From CAYTED01 sp964404075 (lineage in GTDB: Bacteria; Patescibacteriota; Minisyncoccia; Moranbacterales; UBA1568), in NCBI GenBank assembly GCA_964404075.1, contig CAYOIM010000012.1:1-25516 (forward strand): a DNA stretch of 25,516 bases, given 5' to 3'. This document shows positions 1 to 7,480 of this stretch, piece by piece (position 1 is the first letter of the stretch; every line of letters begins with the position of its first letter). Position numbers and translations under genes: made by a program. A model generated the notes under the pieces. That model was not told the origin of the DNA. It saw nothing but the letters and a program-made list of their open reading frames with translations, and searched no databases.

Positions 1-88
1 CCTTGAACTTCTGGACGAAGGTCGTATCAATCGCATCCGGCACGAGGAGCGATCCTCCAAGTGAAATGATAATTCTTTTACTGTTCAT
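1..88 (-). CDS. pyrH: UMP kinase, N-terminal fragment (cut by window edge)
   Basis: Only the first 29 codons are present; the rest lies beyond base 1. The start is the ATG at 88-86, three bases after the proS stop codon. The visible protein begins MNSKRIIISLGGSLLVPD, the phosphate-binding beta1/glycine loop of the amino-acid kinase fold. The GGS-LL-VPD form resembles archaeal-type UMP kinases rather than the KLSGE form of E. coli PyrH. UMP kinase converts UMP to UDP with ATP in the cytoplasm, feeding pyrimidine nucleotide synthesis. The tight spacing to proS implies co-transcription and probably translational coupling, with a weak GAAG about 7 bases before the ATG. Another amino-acid kinase (carbamate, aspartate or glutamate kinase) is possible from so short a piece, but the VPD motif favours UMP kinase. 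Confidence 0.72.
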   Translation of the reverse strand, partial: MNSKRIIISLGGSLLVPDAIDTTFVQKFK

Positions 89-91
89 AAT

Positions 92-1327
92 TTACTTCGA
101 AAAGTATGTGACGACATCCTCAATCTTCACTTCTTCCACATCATCATTCGTTCGTTTCTTCACTTCGACGACGCCGCGCTCGAGCGAGCGCTTCCCCAGA
201 GTGATGCGATACGGCATCCCCATGAGATCCGCATCGGAAAATTTCTCTCCGGCGGACGCATCACGGTCATCAAAGAGCACCTCGATACCGGCTACGGTCA
301 ATGCTTCGTACAATTTCGAAGCGGCATCATCCGCACCCAGTGAGAGGAGGTGCACCCGAAACGGAGCGACCGACTCCGGCCACACCATCCCCTTGTCATC
401 GGCGAATTTCTCCACGATGACACCCATCACGCGGGTGATACCGATACCGTAGGATGCGAGATAGATCGGCTGCTGCTTGCCTTCGGCATCCTTGAAAAAG
501 ATGCGCATCTTCTCACTCTTCTCGGTTCCGAATTTGAAGATATTCCCCACCTCCGCACTCGTTACCGGAGACAGTGTCGCTTTGTCGACATGGAGCTCCG
601 TCGTCGCATCATCGAGCACCTCTTCATTCACGGCGACACTCCGATCGGCATTCACGAAGAGCGTATCCTCGCCCGCCTTACAGAGGGTCTGAAATTCATG
701 GCTGAACTTCGTAAACGCCCCGCCGCTCGCGAAGGTGACGAATGTCTCATCACCGATACCGAGTCGATCGTAGATCTTCTTATACGCTTCTATCACTCGG
801 TCATAGTACTGATCCATATCCTCCTTCGTCGCGTGGAGCGAATACATGTCCTTCATCACGAATTCACGCCCGCGCATGATACCGCTCTTCGCCCGGAGCT
901 CGTTGCGGAGCTTGGTCTGGAATTGATACACGCTGACCGGGAGATCCTTGTAGCTCGAAACGAACTGCTCCATCATCTCCATGATGGCTTCCTCATGACT
1001 CCAGGCGAGTCCCAATTCTACACCATCCTGCAGTTTCGTCTTGAACCATACATCGACCGCCTCATCGCTCCACCGACCCGTCACCTCCCAAGTATCCCTC
1101 CTCTGCAAATTCGTCATGATGAGCTCCTGACCATCAATCGCATTCATCTCCTCACGGACAATCTGCTTGATGTTTTCGAGTACCCGAAGACCGAGCGGTG
1201 TATACGCATACACCCCCGCCATGACCTTGTACACGAAGCCGGCACGGATGAGGAGCTGTGCATTGAGGCTCACCTCGTCCTTCGGTGCCTCCCGCCTCGT
1301 CTTCGTGAACAATTGACTTTGCTTCAT
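92..1327 (-). CDS. proS: Prolyl-tRNA synthetase, short form without INS editing domain
   Basis: This class II synthetase charges tRNA-Pro with proline. Translation from the ATG at 1327 gives 411 aa starting MKQSQLFTKTRREAPKDE, the usual bacterial ProRS opening; a GTG three codons upstream is also in frame, but a GGTGA Shine-Dalgarno sits 5 bases before the ATG. Motif 2 (RNELRAKSGIMRGREFVMKD, about residues 142-161) and motif 3 (SYGIGITRVMG) are clear. A C-terminal anticodon-binding domain (FRVHLLSLGADD, then FDDRDASAGEKFSDAD) follows. Standard bacterial ProRS is about 570 aa because an editing domain (INS) sits between motifs 2 and 3; here only about 100 residues separate them, so INS is missing. 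Such short forms are known from other lineages and usually need a free-standing editing factor to clear Ala-tRNA-Pro. It precedes pyrH in one unit. Confidence 0.96.
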   Translation of the reverse strand: MKQSQLFTKTRREAPKDEVSLNAQLLIRAGFVYKVMAGVYAYTPLGLRVLENIKQIVREEMNAIDGQELIMTNLQRRDTWEVTGRWSDEAVDVWFKTKLQDGVELGLAWSHEEAIMEMMEQFVSSYKDLPVSVYQFQTKLRNELRAKSGIMRGREFVMKDMYSLHATKEDMDQYYDRVIEAYKKIYDRLGIGDETFVTFASGGAFTKFSHEFQTLCKAGEDTLFVNADRSVAVNEEVLDDATTELHVDKATLSPVTSAEVGNIFKFGTEKSEKMRIFFKDAEGKQQPIYLASYGIGITRVMGVIVEKFADDKGMVWPESVAPFRVHLLSLGADDAASKLYEALTVAGIEVLFDDRDASAGEKFSDADLMGMPYRITLGKRSLERGVVEVKKRTNDDVEEVKIEDVVTYFSK

Positions 1328-1362
1328 AATTTTCACCAGATTATTCTTTAATACTTTCCCTT

Positions 1363-1393
1363 ATCTTACGCATATTTTCCCCTTTGGTCAAAC
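1363..1393 (-). promoter_or_regulatory. Candidate promoter of proS-pyrH
   Basis: On the minus strand a TTGACC -35 (1393-1388) is followed after 19 bases by TAAGAT (1368-1363). It lies 35 bases before the proS ATG. The spacer is longer than the optimum, so this is only a plausible assignment. Confidence 0.35.
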
Positions 1394-1439
1394 GATTATG
1401 AAAAAATATTCCTCTCTAAAAATATGTTCATTTGGATAA

Positions 1440-1470
1440 AAAAAGGCCGGTGCGATATTCTCGCCCGGCC
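1440..1470 (-). terminator. Rho-independent terminator of the MYG1-like gene
   Basis: On the minus strand, the stem GGCCGG/CCGGCC plus the inner TCGC/GCGA pairing, with one bulged base and a five-base loop, is followed by five T residues. It lies 12 bases after the stop of the gene at 1483-2640 and before the proS promoter. Confidence 0.85.
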
Positions 1471-1482
1471 CCTACAACTTCT

Positions 1483-2640
1483 TCATGCGGCTCCTGTAGC
1501 TTGATCGAATGCTTTGCAAAGTAGCTCGGCGATATATTCGATCGGTAGCCGCGTCGGCTTCACATGCGGTGCCGTGAATCCTCCATTCAGGATCACCTGC
1601 GCCTTAGGGAACCAATGCCATCGCCCGTCCGATGACAACATTCCTTCCTTGGAAAGCTCACGGAAGTGCTTCTCGGTTATCGCACCGGAAGCTTTCTGCT
1701 CCTCCAAACGAAGCGTCCGAATGAACTTATCGAAACGCAGTCCATGTCGAGCACAATCCTGATTCAGCAGAATCTGCACCTGCCCCTTCGGATTCCGAAT
1801 GATCGCAACGGCAGCACCCTTATATCGGATGTAATTTCCCATCTGATCATCAGCGGTCTCCGCATACACAACACGGAGCAGGATAGTCTGATCTTTCAGC
1901 TTTCCCCTCCTCCCGATCCTGACGAAAGACTTCACTGAGTTACGAGCCATGAGAGCCTCATACTCCACAGCGGTCACTTCCCTGAAACGGCGTTCTTGCT
2001 CTGTCAGGGCATCCGCGCCCATGGCGAGCCATTGAGCTGCCTTTGCCGGATCATCGGGATATTGCTCGGTCATGATCCTCGCGATGGTCTCGATCGACCA
2101 ATCATCTCCCGAAGATCCTCCGCGGTAGACATCCACATACTTCGCATGGACGGCATCGAAGGTCCACTGCATGACTCTCTGATAGTCCACTTTTTGACGA
2201 TGGAATACCTGGATGACATACGGGATATGATGTTTATCCTGTCCGCCCTTCATATCGTCATGCAAGGCGTAGTCGAGGATACCCCTCAGATACGGGTGCT
2301 CCCGTACACCGAGATCTTCGGCGACGAGCGTCGCACAGCAGTGATTGTCCTTCCGAACAATTCCCGCTGTCGGATCCGGATGTTCACAGAAGCGACCATT
2401 CCCCCAACCGAGAGGAATGTATCCATCCCGAAGAAGAATTTCTTCTCCGCTTTGCAACTCTTCCTGCTCATTGCGGACGCGATGTTCTGCACGCGAGGCT
2501 CCGGGATACTTCTGACCGACATGGTCGAAATGATACAAAATCCATGTCGCCAAGATCTCATCGAAATGCGGTGCGAAATGCATCACAAGCCCCTGGCACT
2601 GCCACCCCTCGGGAAGGGGCGCATATTGTGCTGATACCAT
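1483..2640 (-). CDS. Putative metal-dependent hydrolase, distantly MYG1/DHH-like
   Basis: The chosen start is the ATG at 2640, preceded by AGGAG with a 6-base spacer, giving 385 aa; a TTG further upstream would add 35 unlikely residues. The protein is soluble with no signal peptide. It carries metal-ligand-rich motifs in an order reminiscent of the MYG1 (UPF0160) branch of DHH phosphoesterases: HFAPHFDEILATWIL (residues 21-35, compare the MYG1 FHxDExLA), GNGRFCEHPDP (80-90), DNHCCATLVAEDLG (98-111) and HDDMKGG (127-133). MYG1 proteins are 3'-5' RNA exonucleases; whether this protein has that activity is inference. The family resemblance is weak and rests on motif spacing, so a conserved hypothetical metalloprotein is the safe reading. 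It is monocistronic, with a strong promoter at 2760-2788 and its own terminator. Confidence 0.8.
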   Translation of the reverse strand: MVSAQYAPLPEGWQCQGLVMHFAPHFDEILATWILYHFDHVGQKYPGASRAEHRVRNEQEELQSGEEILLRDGYIPLGWGNGRFCEHPDPTAGIVRKDNHCCATLVAEDLGVREHPYLRGILDYALHDDMKGGQDKHHIPYVIQVFHRQKVDYQRVMQWTFDAVHAKYVDVYRGGSSGDDWSIETIARIMTEQYPDDPAKAAQWLAMGADALTEQERRFREVTAVEYEALMARNSVKSFVRIGRRGKLKDQTILLRVVYAETADDQMGNYIRYKGAAVAIIRNPKGQVQILLNQDCARHGLRFDKFIRTLRLEEQKASGAITEKHFRELSKEGMLSSDGRWHWFPKAQVILNGGFTAPHVKPTRLPIEYIAELLCKAFDQATGAA

Positions 2641-2759
2641 CACCAACTCCTCTCCGAGCTTATTCAGCTCAAAAAAATGAAAAGGAAACCTCACGACTCC
2701 GGTTTTTAAGATGCTGTAGCCAAAAAAGCCCCTCCGATGAAGCAATTCAGCAACCGTAC

Positions 2760-2788
2760 ATTATAGCACAATTCTGTATTTTTTGCAA
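2760..2788 (-). promoter_or_regulatory. Strong sigma70-type promoter of the MYG1-like gene
   Basis: The minus strand reads TTGCAA (2788-2783), a 17-base spacer, then a perfect TATAAT (2765-2760). The predicted transcript starts near 2753, leaving a leader of about 110 bases before the ATG at 2640. Confidence 0.75.
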
Positions 2789-2847
2789 TAGTCTGTGCTC
2801 GGCTCTCATAGGACACGAAAGAGATGAGGATTCCCCACTTCAGGCAA

Positions 2848-2882
2848 TAAAAAAACCCACGACACCGTGATTCGTGGTTTTT
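2848..2882 (-). terminator. Bidirectional terminator
   Basis: The stem CCACGA/TCGTGG (2857-2862 with 2872-2877) is flanked by an A-run on the left and a T-run on the right, so it can work in both directions. On the minus strand it ends the HtrA-like gene at 2901-4052, 18 bases after the stop. Confidence 0.82.
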
Positions 2883-2900
2883 CGAATTTTCTGAGAATCT

Positions 2901-4052
2901 TTAGAATTGTACGGGAAGCTTCTTTTCTTCCGTCCCACGGAGAACGGTCAATTCCGCCGAAGTTCCTTTTGAAATTTCACCAATAGCACGAGCGAGTGGA
3001 TAATCGAGCGTGATTTCCTTGTCATTCACCTGCGTCACGATATCCCCAACGAGAAGACCTGCCTTCTCGGCCGGCGATCCGGAAAGGAGTGCGAGGCTCG
3101 TTTTCCCCGATGGAGAATAAATGAGCGCCCCCTCTTGCCGACGGGTCCCATGCATGAGCGCATAACTCTCCGTGAGCGACAAATAATAAGCGCCAAATAT
3201 CGGCCGCGACGCGAAGCCGTCCCGCAAGGCGGTGTCGAGCGCGCTCCGCACAACATTGGACGGGATGACGAAATACTTTTTTTCATTATCAAAAGGAATG
3301 ACCCCGAGGATGCCCGCCATCTCGCCATCCCACTGCACCACCGGTCCGCCGACATATTCGCCTGGGCTCCGGAGGTCGATAGAGAATACGCCCTCCCACT
3401 TCTCGCTCGAGGCGACCGTTTTCCCTGACAGACTGAATGTCCGATCCTTCTTCTCGAGAATACCGATGGAGAAACGATTCTGATTTTCCATCGATGCATT
3501 TCCGATGGCGACGAGCTTCTTCCCGACCCTCGCATCATCGGAGTTCGCGAAAGAAATCGCCGGGAGATTATCAGCCGGTATCCTGAGGAACACGAGGTTG
3601 GTCAGGGGATCCGATCCGATCAAGGTGGCATCGTACGACTGCCCGTTCCCGAGAAGGACGAGGTATTTCGAATCAGGAAAAGAGGTGGCATTCCGATAGG
3701 TCGCGATGACACCATCATTCGTCACGAGGACGCCGGTCGTCGCCGTATCCTCCGAAATCGCTCCGGTCCTCACGACTCTCGACGCCTCCCTTCTGATGAT
3801 GATTTTGACCACAGCGGTCCCCGGCTGGGACACGACCTGTTCGACCGAATCATCCTCGCGGATCGTCACCTGCTCTGTCTTATTGATGATGGTGATATTT
3901 TCAGAGGCGTTCTTCACCCATGCCAAACGGGAGAACAGCCTCGATGCGGCCAATCGCGGCAAGAGTGAGTGCTCGAAGAAGACACCACCAAAACCGCCGA
4001 TACAAAAAATAGCGATGAGGATCAGCCCAAACAAGAATACTTTTCGAAACAT
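2901..4052 (-). CDS. Catalytically dead HtrA-like (trypsin fold + PDZ) membrane protein
   Basis: This 383-aa protein has an N-terminal membrane anchor (residues 4-25), a trypsin-like domain (about 70-280) and a C-terminal PDZ domain (about 285-383, with GSPAEKAGLLVGDIVTQVND). Aligned by eye with the active HtrA encoded at 5033-6307, every catalytic position is changed. His in TNKHVV becomes Asn121 (ATYRNA), Asp in NDIALLRI becomes Asn152 (TNLVFLRI), and Ser in PGNSGGP becomes Val234 (PGEYVGGP). The fold-defining GGP, DPxxN and GSPAxKAG segments remain and the frame is open, so it is a maintained pseudoprotease rather than a decaying gene. A substrate-binding, scaffolding or regulatory role outside the membrane is inferred. 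There is no Shine-Dalgarno at the ATG (CCTCTCAGT precedes it). It lies 63 bases after the membrane protein gene at 4116-4871, probably in the same unit. Confidence 0.88.
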   Translation of the reverse strand: MFRKVFLFGLILIAIFCIGGFGGVFFEHSLLPRLAASRLFSRLAWVKNASENITIINKTEQVTIREDDSVEQVVSQPGTAVVKIIIRREASRVVRTGAISEDTATTGVLVTNDGVIATYRNATSFPDSKYLVLLGNGQSYDATLIGSDPLTNLVFLRIPADNLPAISFANSDDARVGKKLVAIGNASMENQNRFSIGILEKKDRTFSLSGKTVASSEKWEGVFSIDLRSPGEYVGGPVVQWDGEMAGILGVIPFDNEKKYFVIPSNVVRSALDTALRDGFASRPIFGAYYLSLTESYALMHGTRRQEGALIYSPSGKTSLALLSGSPAEKAGLLVGDIVTQVNDKEITLDYPLARAIGEISKGTSAELTVLRGTEEKKLPVQF

Positions 4053-4115
4053 ACTGAGAGGAAGGGATCATTTATCATCCTTCATTTCTACCACAAAAAT
4101 TGATTCCTGGCAAGG

Positions 4116-4871
4116 TCACACCAGCATTCTCCAGGGTGAGCTCGAGAGGAGGAGCGCCGCCAAACCACAGAGGAGGAGCGTTCGCCACAAGAATTTTCGC
4201 TCAATGCATTGGCGGGAAGGGGGATGGAGGAGAGCATCCCAAACGAAGAAAAAGAGGATGAGGAGAAGCGCTGCCGTCGTCAGGTATCCAAACGGCCACA
4301 TGCTCGTGACGAGCGATGCCTCGGTCATCACCAGAGAAAGAAACGCCGCGCACAGCAGACTGGCATTCTGTTTCTTTTTCACCAACACCCGGAGCATCTG
4401 ATAGGTCACGAGGAATGTCGAGAGAGCCATGGTGATCATCAGCATCCATAATGGAATATCGAAATTGAGATACAGGCCGTAAGTAGCCGCATAAAACAGG
4501 AGCAACGAGGCCATTCCCCCCGCATGCAGAAAGGCGAGAGCGGTCTCATCAGTTGGGGCGAAACGAAGCCGGTACAAACCGAGGAGCAGTGAGTAGAAAG
4601 CGATAGCGGAGATGACGACAAAAATATGCTGATGCGTTCGACTATCGATGAGAAAGAGGAGCGTCGGCGTCGAAAGGGAGAAAAGAAGCGGGATGGGAAT
4701 GCTCATCATCTTTCTCGTCGTCCGATACGCGGCAAACAACGCGATGACCGAGACAAAGATCAGCGAGAAGCCATAACTGCTCCAATCGGTCAGGTTCGGA
4801 TTCAGGGTGAGGAGCTCCAAGGAAAGGAGATACCCCAGCGACCAGAAAAAAAGGGTGAGGTGGAAAAACAT
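4116..4871 (-). CDS. Polytopic membrane protein of unknown function (about nine helices)
   Basis: The 251-aa product is almost entirely hydrophobic, with roughly nine predicted transmembrane segments (about residues 2-21, 33-49, 58-75, 83-100, 111-135, 139-160, 169-191, 194-214 and 229-246). Loops are short, and the longest polar stretch near the C-terminus (HPPSRQCIERK) is basic. I see no recognisable transporter, sulphatase or glycosyltransferase motif, so no function is proposed. The ATG at 4871 has no Shine-Dalgarno (CACTGATCC precedes it). A pair of 10-base direct repeats lies just upstream. It is followed by the pseudoprotease gene at 2901-4052 and probably co-transcribed with it, which suggests a membrane partner relationship, but that is inference. 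Confidence 0.78.
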   Translation of the reverse strand: MFFHLTLFFWSLGYLLSLELLTLNPNLTDWSSYGFSLIFVSVIALFAAYRTTRKMMSIPIPLLFSLSTPTLLFLIDSRTHQHIFVVISAIAFYSLLLGLYRLRFAPTDETALAFLHAGGMASLLLFYAATYGLYLNFDIPLWMLMITMALSTFLVTYQMLRVLVKKKQNASLLCAAFLSLVMTEASLVTSMWPFGYLTTAALLLILFFFVWDALLHPPSRQCIERKFLWRTLLLCGLAALLLSSSPWRMLV

Positions 4872-4876
4872 GGATC

Positions 4877-4899
4877 AGTGAACAGAGAGCAATGAACAG
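4877..4899. repeat. Two 10-base direct repeats in front of a start codon
   Basis: Plus strand CAGTGAACAG (4877-4886) and CAATGAACAG (4890-4899) differ at one base and are spaced 13 bases start to start. They lie 5 bases upstream of the ATG at 4871. This could be an operator or translational control site, or chance. Confidence 0.4.
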
Positions 4900-4980
4900 C
4901 TAACAATTTCAATAGAGAATAAGAGACACAAAACACGAGACATTTCAATCCTATCATAACCCGTTTCCTCAGGGAAAACA

Positions 4981-5026
4981 AAAAACAACGGCTTGTCCGC
5001 CTTGGGCGGGTTGGCCGCTGTTTTTT
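4981..5026 (-). terminator. Strong terminator of the envelope operon (possibly bidirectional)
   Basis: On the minus strand an outer stem ACAGCGGC/GCCGTTGT encloses an inner CCGCC-CAA-GGCGG hairpin and is followed by TTTTTTG. An equal T-run occurs on the plus strand (5021-5026). It begins 6 bases after the HtrA stop at 5033. Confidence 0.85.
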
Positions 5027-5032
5027 GAGACA

Positions 5033-6307
5033 CTATTTCCTTTCCCCGAGGACGACCTTCATATCTTTCGTATCGCCCTTGTGCCACACTTTCAGAGTGA
5101 CTACATCATTCGGCGAATACTGTGAAAGGAGGGAGACGAGCGAATGATCCGCATCGATCTGTACTCCATCGATTTCGAGGAGAATATCATTCTCCATGAT
5201 ACCCGCCTTGTCAGCCGGCGACCCCGGCATCACCGCGAAATCCCGTATCGTCTCGCCACGAGCGACGAGCACACCGAAGTCAAAGGGGAGATCCGCATCC
5301 TTTTTGAGCTGTTCATCGATCGGCACATACCGTACGCCGAGATAAGCGGTCGAGATCTTCCCAGTCTTCTTCACCTGATCGATCACCTTCTTCACCTGAT
5401 TGATCGGAATGGCGAAACCGATATTTTCCGCTCCCTGTGCCATCGCCACATTGATACCGATGACTTCGCCAGAAATATTGAGCAACGGTCCGCCGGAATT
5501 GCCTGGATTGATGGCGGCATCCGTCTGAATGATACCGAGCAATTGTTCCGTATCGCCCCGACCGGAACCCGCGGTCAGCGTCCGCTTCAGCCCCGAAATG
5601 ATACCCCGAGAAACCGAGTTCGCGAACTCGCCGAGAGGATTCCCGACCGCGAGCACCGTCTCCCCGACTTGGAGTGCGCCCGAATCCCCGAGTGGAAGCG
5701 CGGTGAACCCGGATCCTTCGATCCGAAGGAGCGCGATATCATTGGACGGATCCCGCGCCAGCACCGTTGCCGTATATTCCTTCTCCCCGACCAGCACCGT
5801 ATAATCAGCCTGCGCATCGGCAACCACATGTTTGTTGGTCACTATCAATCCCTCTTCGGAAACGAAGAAACCTGATCCGCTCCCGATCTGTTGCTTCTGA
5901 GATCCGACGCCTCCATTTCTGTCGGGAGTCGGATCATTGAAAAAAAATGGGAAGCCTCCGAAAGGCGATTGAAAATTCCGGATCTTCGGGACATCCTTGG
6001 AAATGACGATGCTCACGACTCCCGGCATCGACTTCGCGATCGCGTCGACGATTGCCGAATCCGATTCGGTCACCACCCGTTGCTGTTCGGTGATCGTCTT
6101 CTTCTCGCCGGAAGACGGCAAACGCAATTTGCCATGCGAGAGGAGGAGTCCGAACAATCCCGCCACGATCAGTGCGCCGGAAAATCCGCCGACGATACCG
6201 CAAAGCACTCCCTTCCCCCGACACCGTCCACCTTGACACCCTCCTGCCTGACATGCTTTTGATTCCCCGGACTCGCCAAGGACGATAACCTCATCGTGTT
6301 CATTCAT
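5033..6307 (-). CDS. htrA: HtrA/DegQ-family serine protease, membrane anchored
   Basis: The chosen start is the ATG at 6307 (424 aa); longer in-frame readings add 70 implausible residues. The catalytic triad is complete: His160 in IVTNKHVV, Asp190 in SNDIALLRI, Ser271 in NPGNSGGPLL. A single C-terminal PDZ domain (about 320-424, GSPADKAGIMENDILLEIDG) follows. One transmembrane segment (about residues 35-57) places the protease outside the cytoplasm. HtrA proteases degrade misfolded envelope proteins. A flexible Phe/Gly-rich loop precedes the protease domain. The short cytoplasmic tail has an unusual cysteine set, Cys19-x4-Cys24-x4-Cys29, with Cys36 at the membrane edge. It is the last gene of the operon, 101 bases after the parvulin-type chaperone, a natural partner. 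The ATG has no clear Shine-Dalgarno. Confidence 0.95.
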   Translation of the reverse strand: MNEHDEVIVLGESGESKACQAGGCQGGRCRGKGVLCGIVGGFSGALIVAGLFGLLLSHGKLRLPSSGEKKTITEQQRVVTESDSAIVDAIAKSMPGVVSIVISKDVPKIRNFQSPFGGFPFFFNDPTPDRNGGVGSQKQQIGSGSGFFVSEEGLIVTNKHVVADAQADYTVLVGEKEYTATVLARDPSNDIALLRIEGSGFTALPLGDSGALQVGETVLAVGNPLGEFANSVSRGIISGLKRTLTAGSGRGDTEQLLGIIQTDAAINPGNSGGPLLNISGEVIGINVAMAQGAENIGFAIPINQVKKVIDQVKKTGKISTAYLGVRYVPIDEQLKKDADLPFDFGVLVARGETIRDFAVMPGSPADKAGIMENDILLEIDGVQIDADHSLVSLLSQYSPNDVVTLKVWHKGDTKDMKVVLGERK

Positions 6308-6408
6308 ATCATTGTGTATTACCGGATTACAATGCGATCGGCGACCCCGAACACCCACACGCCTACCAAGAGGCAGGGAAAGGTCGATCCGAAGCACGAA
6401 TAGACATT

Positions 6409-7461
6409 CTAATAAAAGAGAAAGGCGGGATCGCCGGTCTTGTTCAACAGTAGCTCTTTTTCGAAATCCCTCATGGATGCATCGCGAAATTCGAGTCGTG
6501 CCGTCTCCCTGTTCCAATCATACTCCGTATCGAAGACCCAGATATCCATATGCTTCATCTGCTCTGAGAGCCAATCGGAAAAAATCGGTTTCTTCACGAA
6601 AATCTGACTGAGCTGGTATCGTTTCACCCCACTTTCTTCTTTCACATCATCAACGCGCAATATGTGGAACCCCAACGGGCTCTCCACGACCGATCCGATG
6701 GCTCCGATACGCCCTTGCTCGACCGCCTTTCGCAATTCCGGGATGAGGTCGCCGAGCACGAACCATCCCAACTTCCCGCCATCCTCGGCCGTCCGACCAT
6801 CAGAAAAGTTTCTCGCCACCTGATCGAAAGGGCTCCCCCGCGCCAATGCCGTTTCAGCCTCACCGATCTTCAGTTTCGCCCGATCGACGCCATCGCCTTC
6901 CTTTCCAAAGAGTCCGCGAAGTGCCTCCTCATAGAGGGCATTCCGCACAATCTTCTCCTTGAAATCATCGAGTGTCCAACCATAGAGCCGGGCGAGATTC
7001 TCCTCGGCGCTCCCGGTCGAACCGAATTCATCGAGCCTGCGTTTCACACTCTGATCCACCATCTCATCCGAAACGATACTGCCGCGACTCCGCGCGAGAG
7101 ATTCGATCGCCCGATCTTCGATCATCTTGTTCACCAATTCCTTTTCGCGGACCTTCAATCGTTTCTTCCCGTCATCACTCGAGAAATCCACCCGCATACC
7201 AAGTTCCGAGAAATCCTGCGCCTCATAGAATCGCCGGATAGATCGGAGGTTCCCCGCTACTTCACGGAAAGAGATGGACTGACTCCTCTCCACCACGACG
7301 AGAGGAAGTGGCAAGACATCGCGCACGGCACGCGCCCATTCCCCGGGAACGGCATAGGTCACGATGAGCACAGCGGAACAGGCGAGAAATATCGCTCCCA
7401 CACTGCCGAAGAGGAGCATTTTCCCATTGATTCGCTTTGCCTCGATCGTCTGTGTAGACAT
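6409..7461 (-). CDS. Membrane-anchored SurA/PrsA-like parvulin peptidyl-prolyl isomerase
   Basis: The start at ATG 7461 (350 aa, MSTQTIEAKRING) is supported by AGAGG 4 bases upstream; an upstream in-frame extension overlaps the FtsB-like gene and is not protein-like. Residues 15-38 form a transmembrane anchor. Residues 60-190 look like a SurA-N-type chaperone region (EDRAIESLARSRG-IVSDEMV). Residues about 198-275 match a PPIC rotamase domain (FDQVARNFSDG, GGKLGWF, SPLGFHILRVDDV). About 75 further residues have no recognised domain. It is likely to help fold secreted or membrane proteins on the outer face by cis-trans isomerisation of prolyl bonds. It follows the FtsB-like gene by 19 bases and precedes htrA, so chaperone and protease are co-expressed. 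Confidence 0.88.
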   Translation of the reverse strand: MSTQTIEAKRINGKMLLFGSVGAIFLACSAVLIVTYAVPGEWARAVRDVLPLPLVVVERSQSISFREVAGNLRSIRRFYEAQDFSELGMRVDFSSDDGKKRLKVREKELVNKMIEDRAIESLARSRGSIVSDEMVDQSVKRRLDEFGSTGSAEENLARLYGWTLDDFKEKIVRNALYEEALRGLFGKEGDGVDRAKLKIGEAETALARGSPFDQVARNFSDGRTAEDGGKLGWFVLGDLIPELRKAVEQGRIGAIGSVVESPLGFHILRVDDVKEESGVKRYQLSQIFVKKPIFSDWLSEQMKHMDIWVFDTEYDWNRETARLEFRDASMRDFEKELLLNKTGDPAFLFY

Positions 7462-7480
7462 ACTCCCTCTCAACGAAAAA

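Noticed and set aside
350..1351. Plus-strand open frame of 333 codons
   Set aside because: It is antisense to proS, which is unmistakable; the product has the His/Arg/Leu-rich look of a shadow frame.
2901..4052. Frameshifted or decaying htrA copy
   Set aside because: The frame is intact over 383 codons with all domains in order; only the catalytic positions differ.
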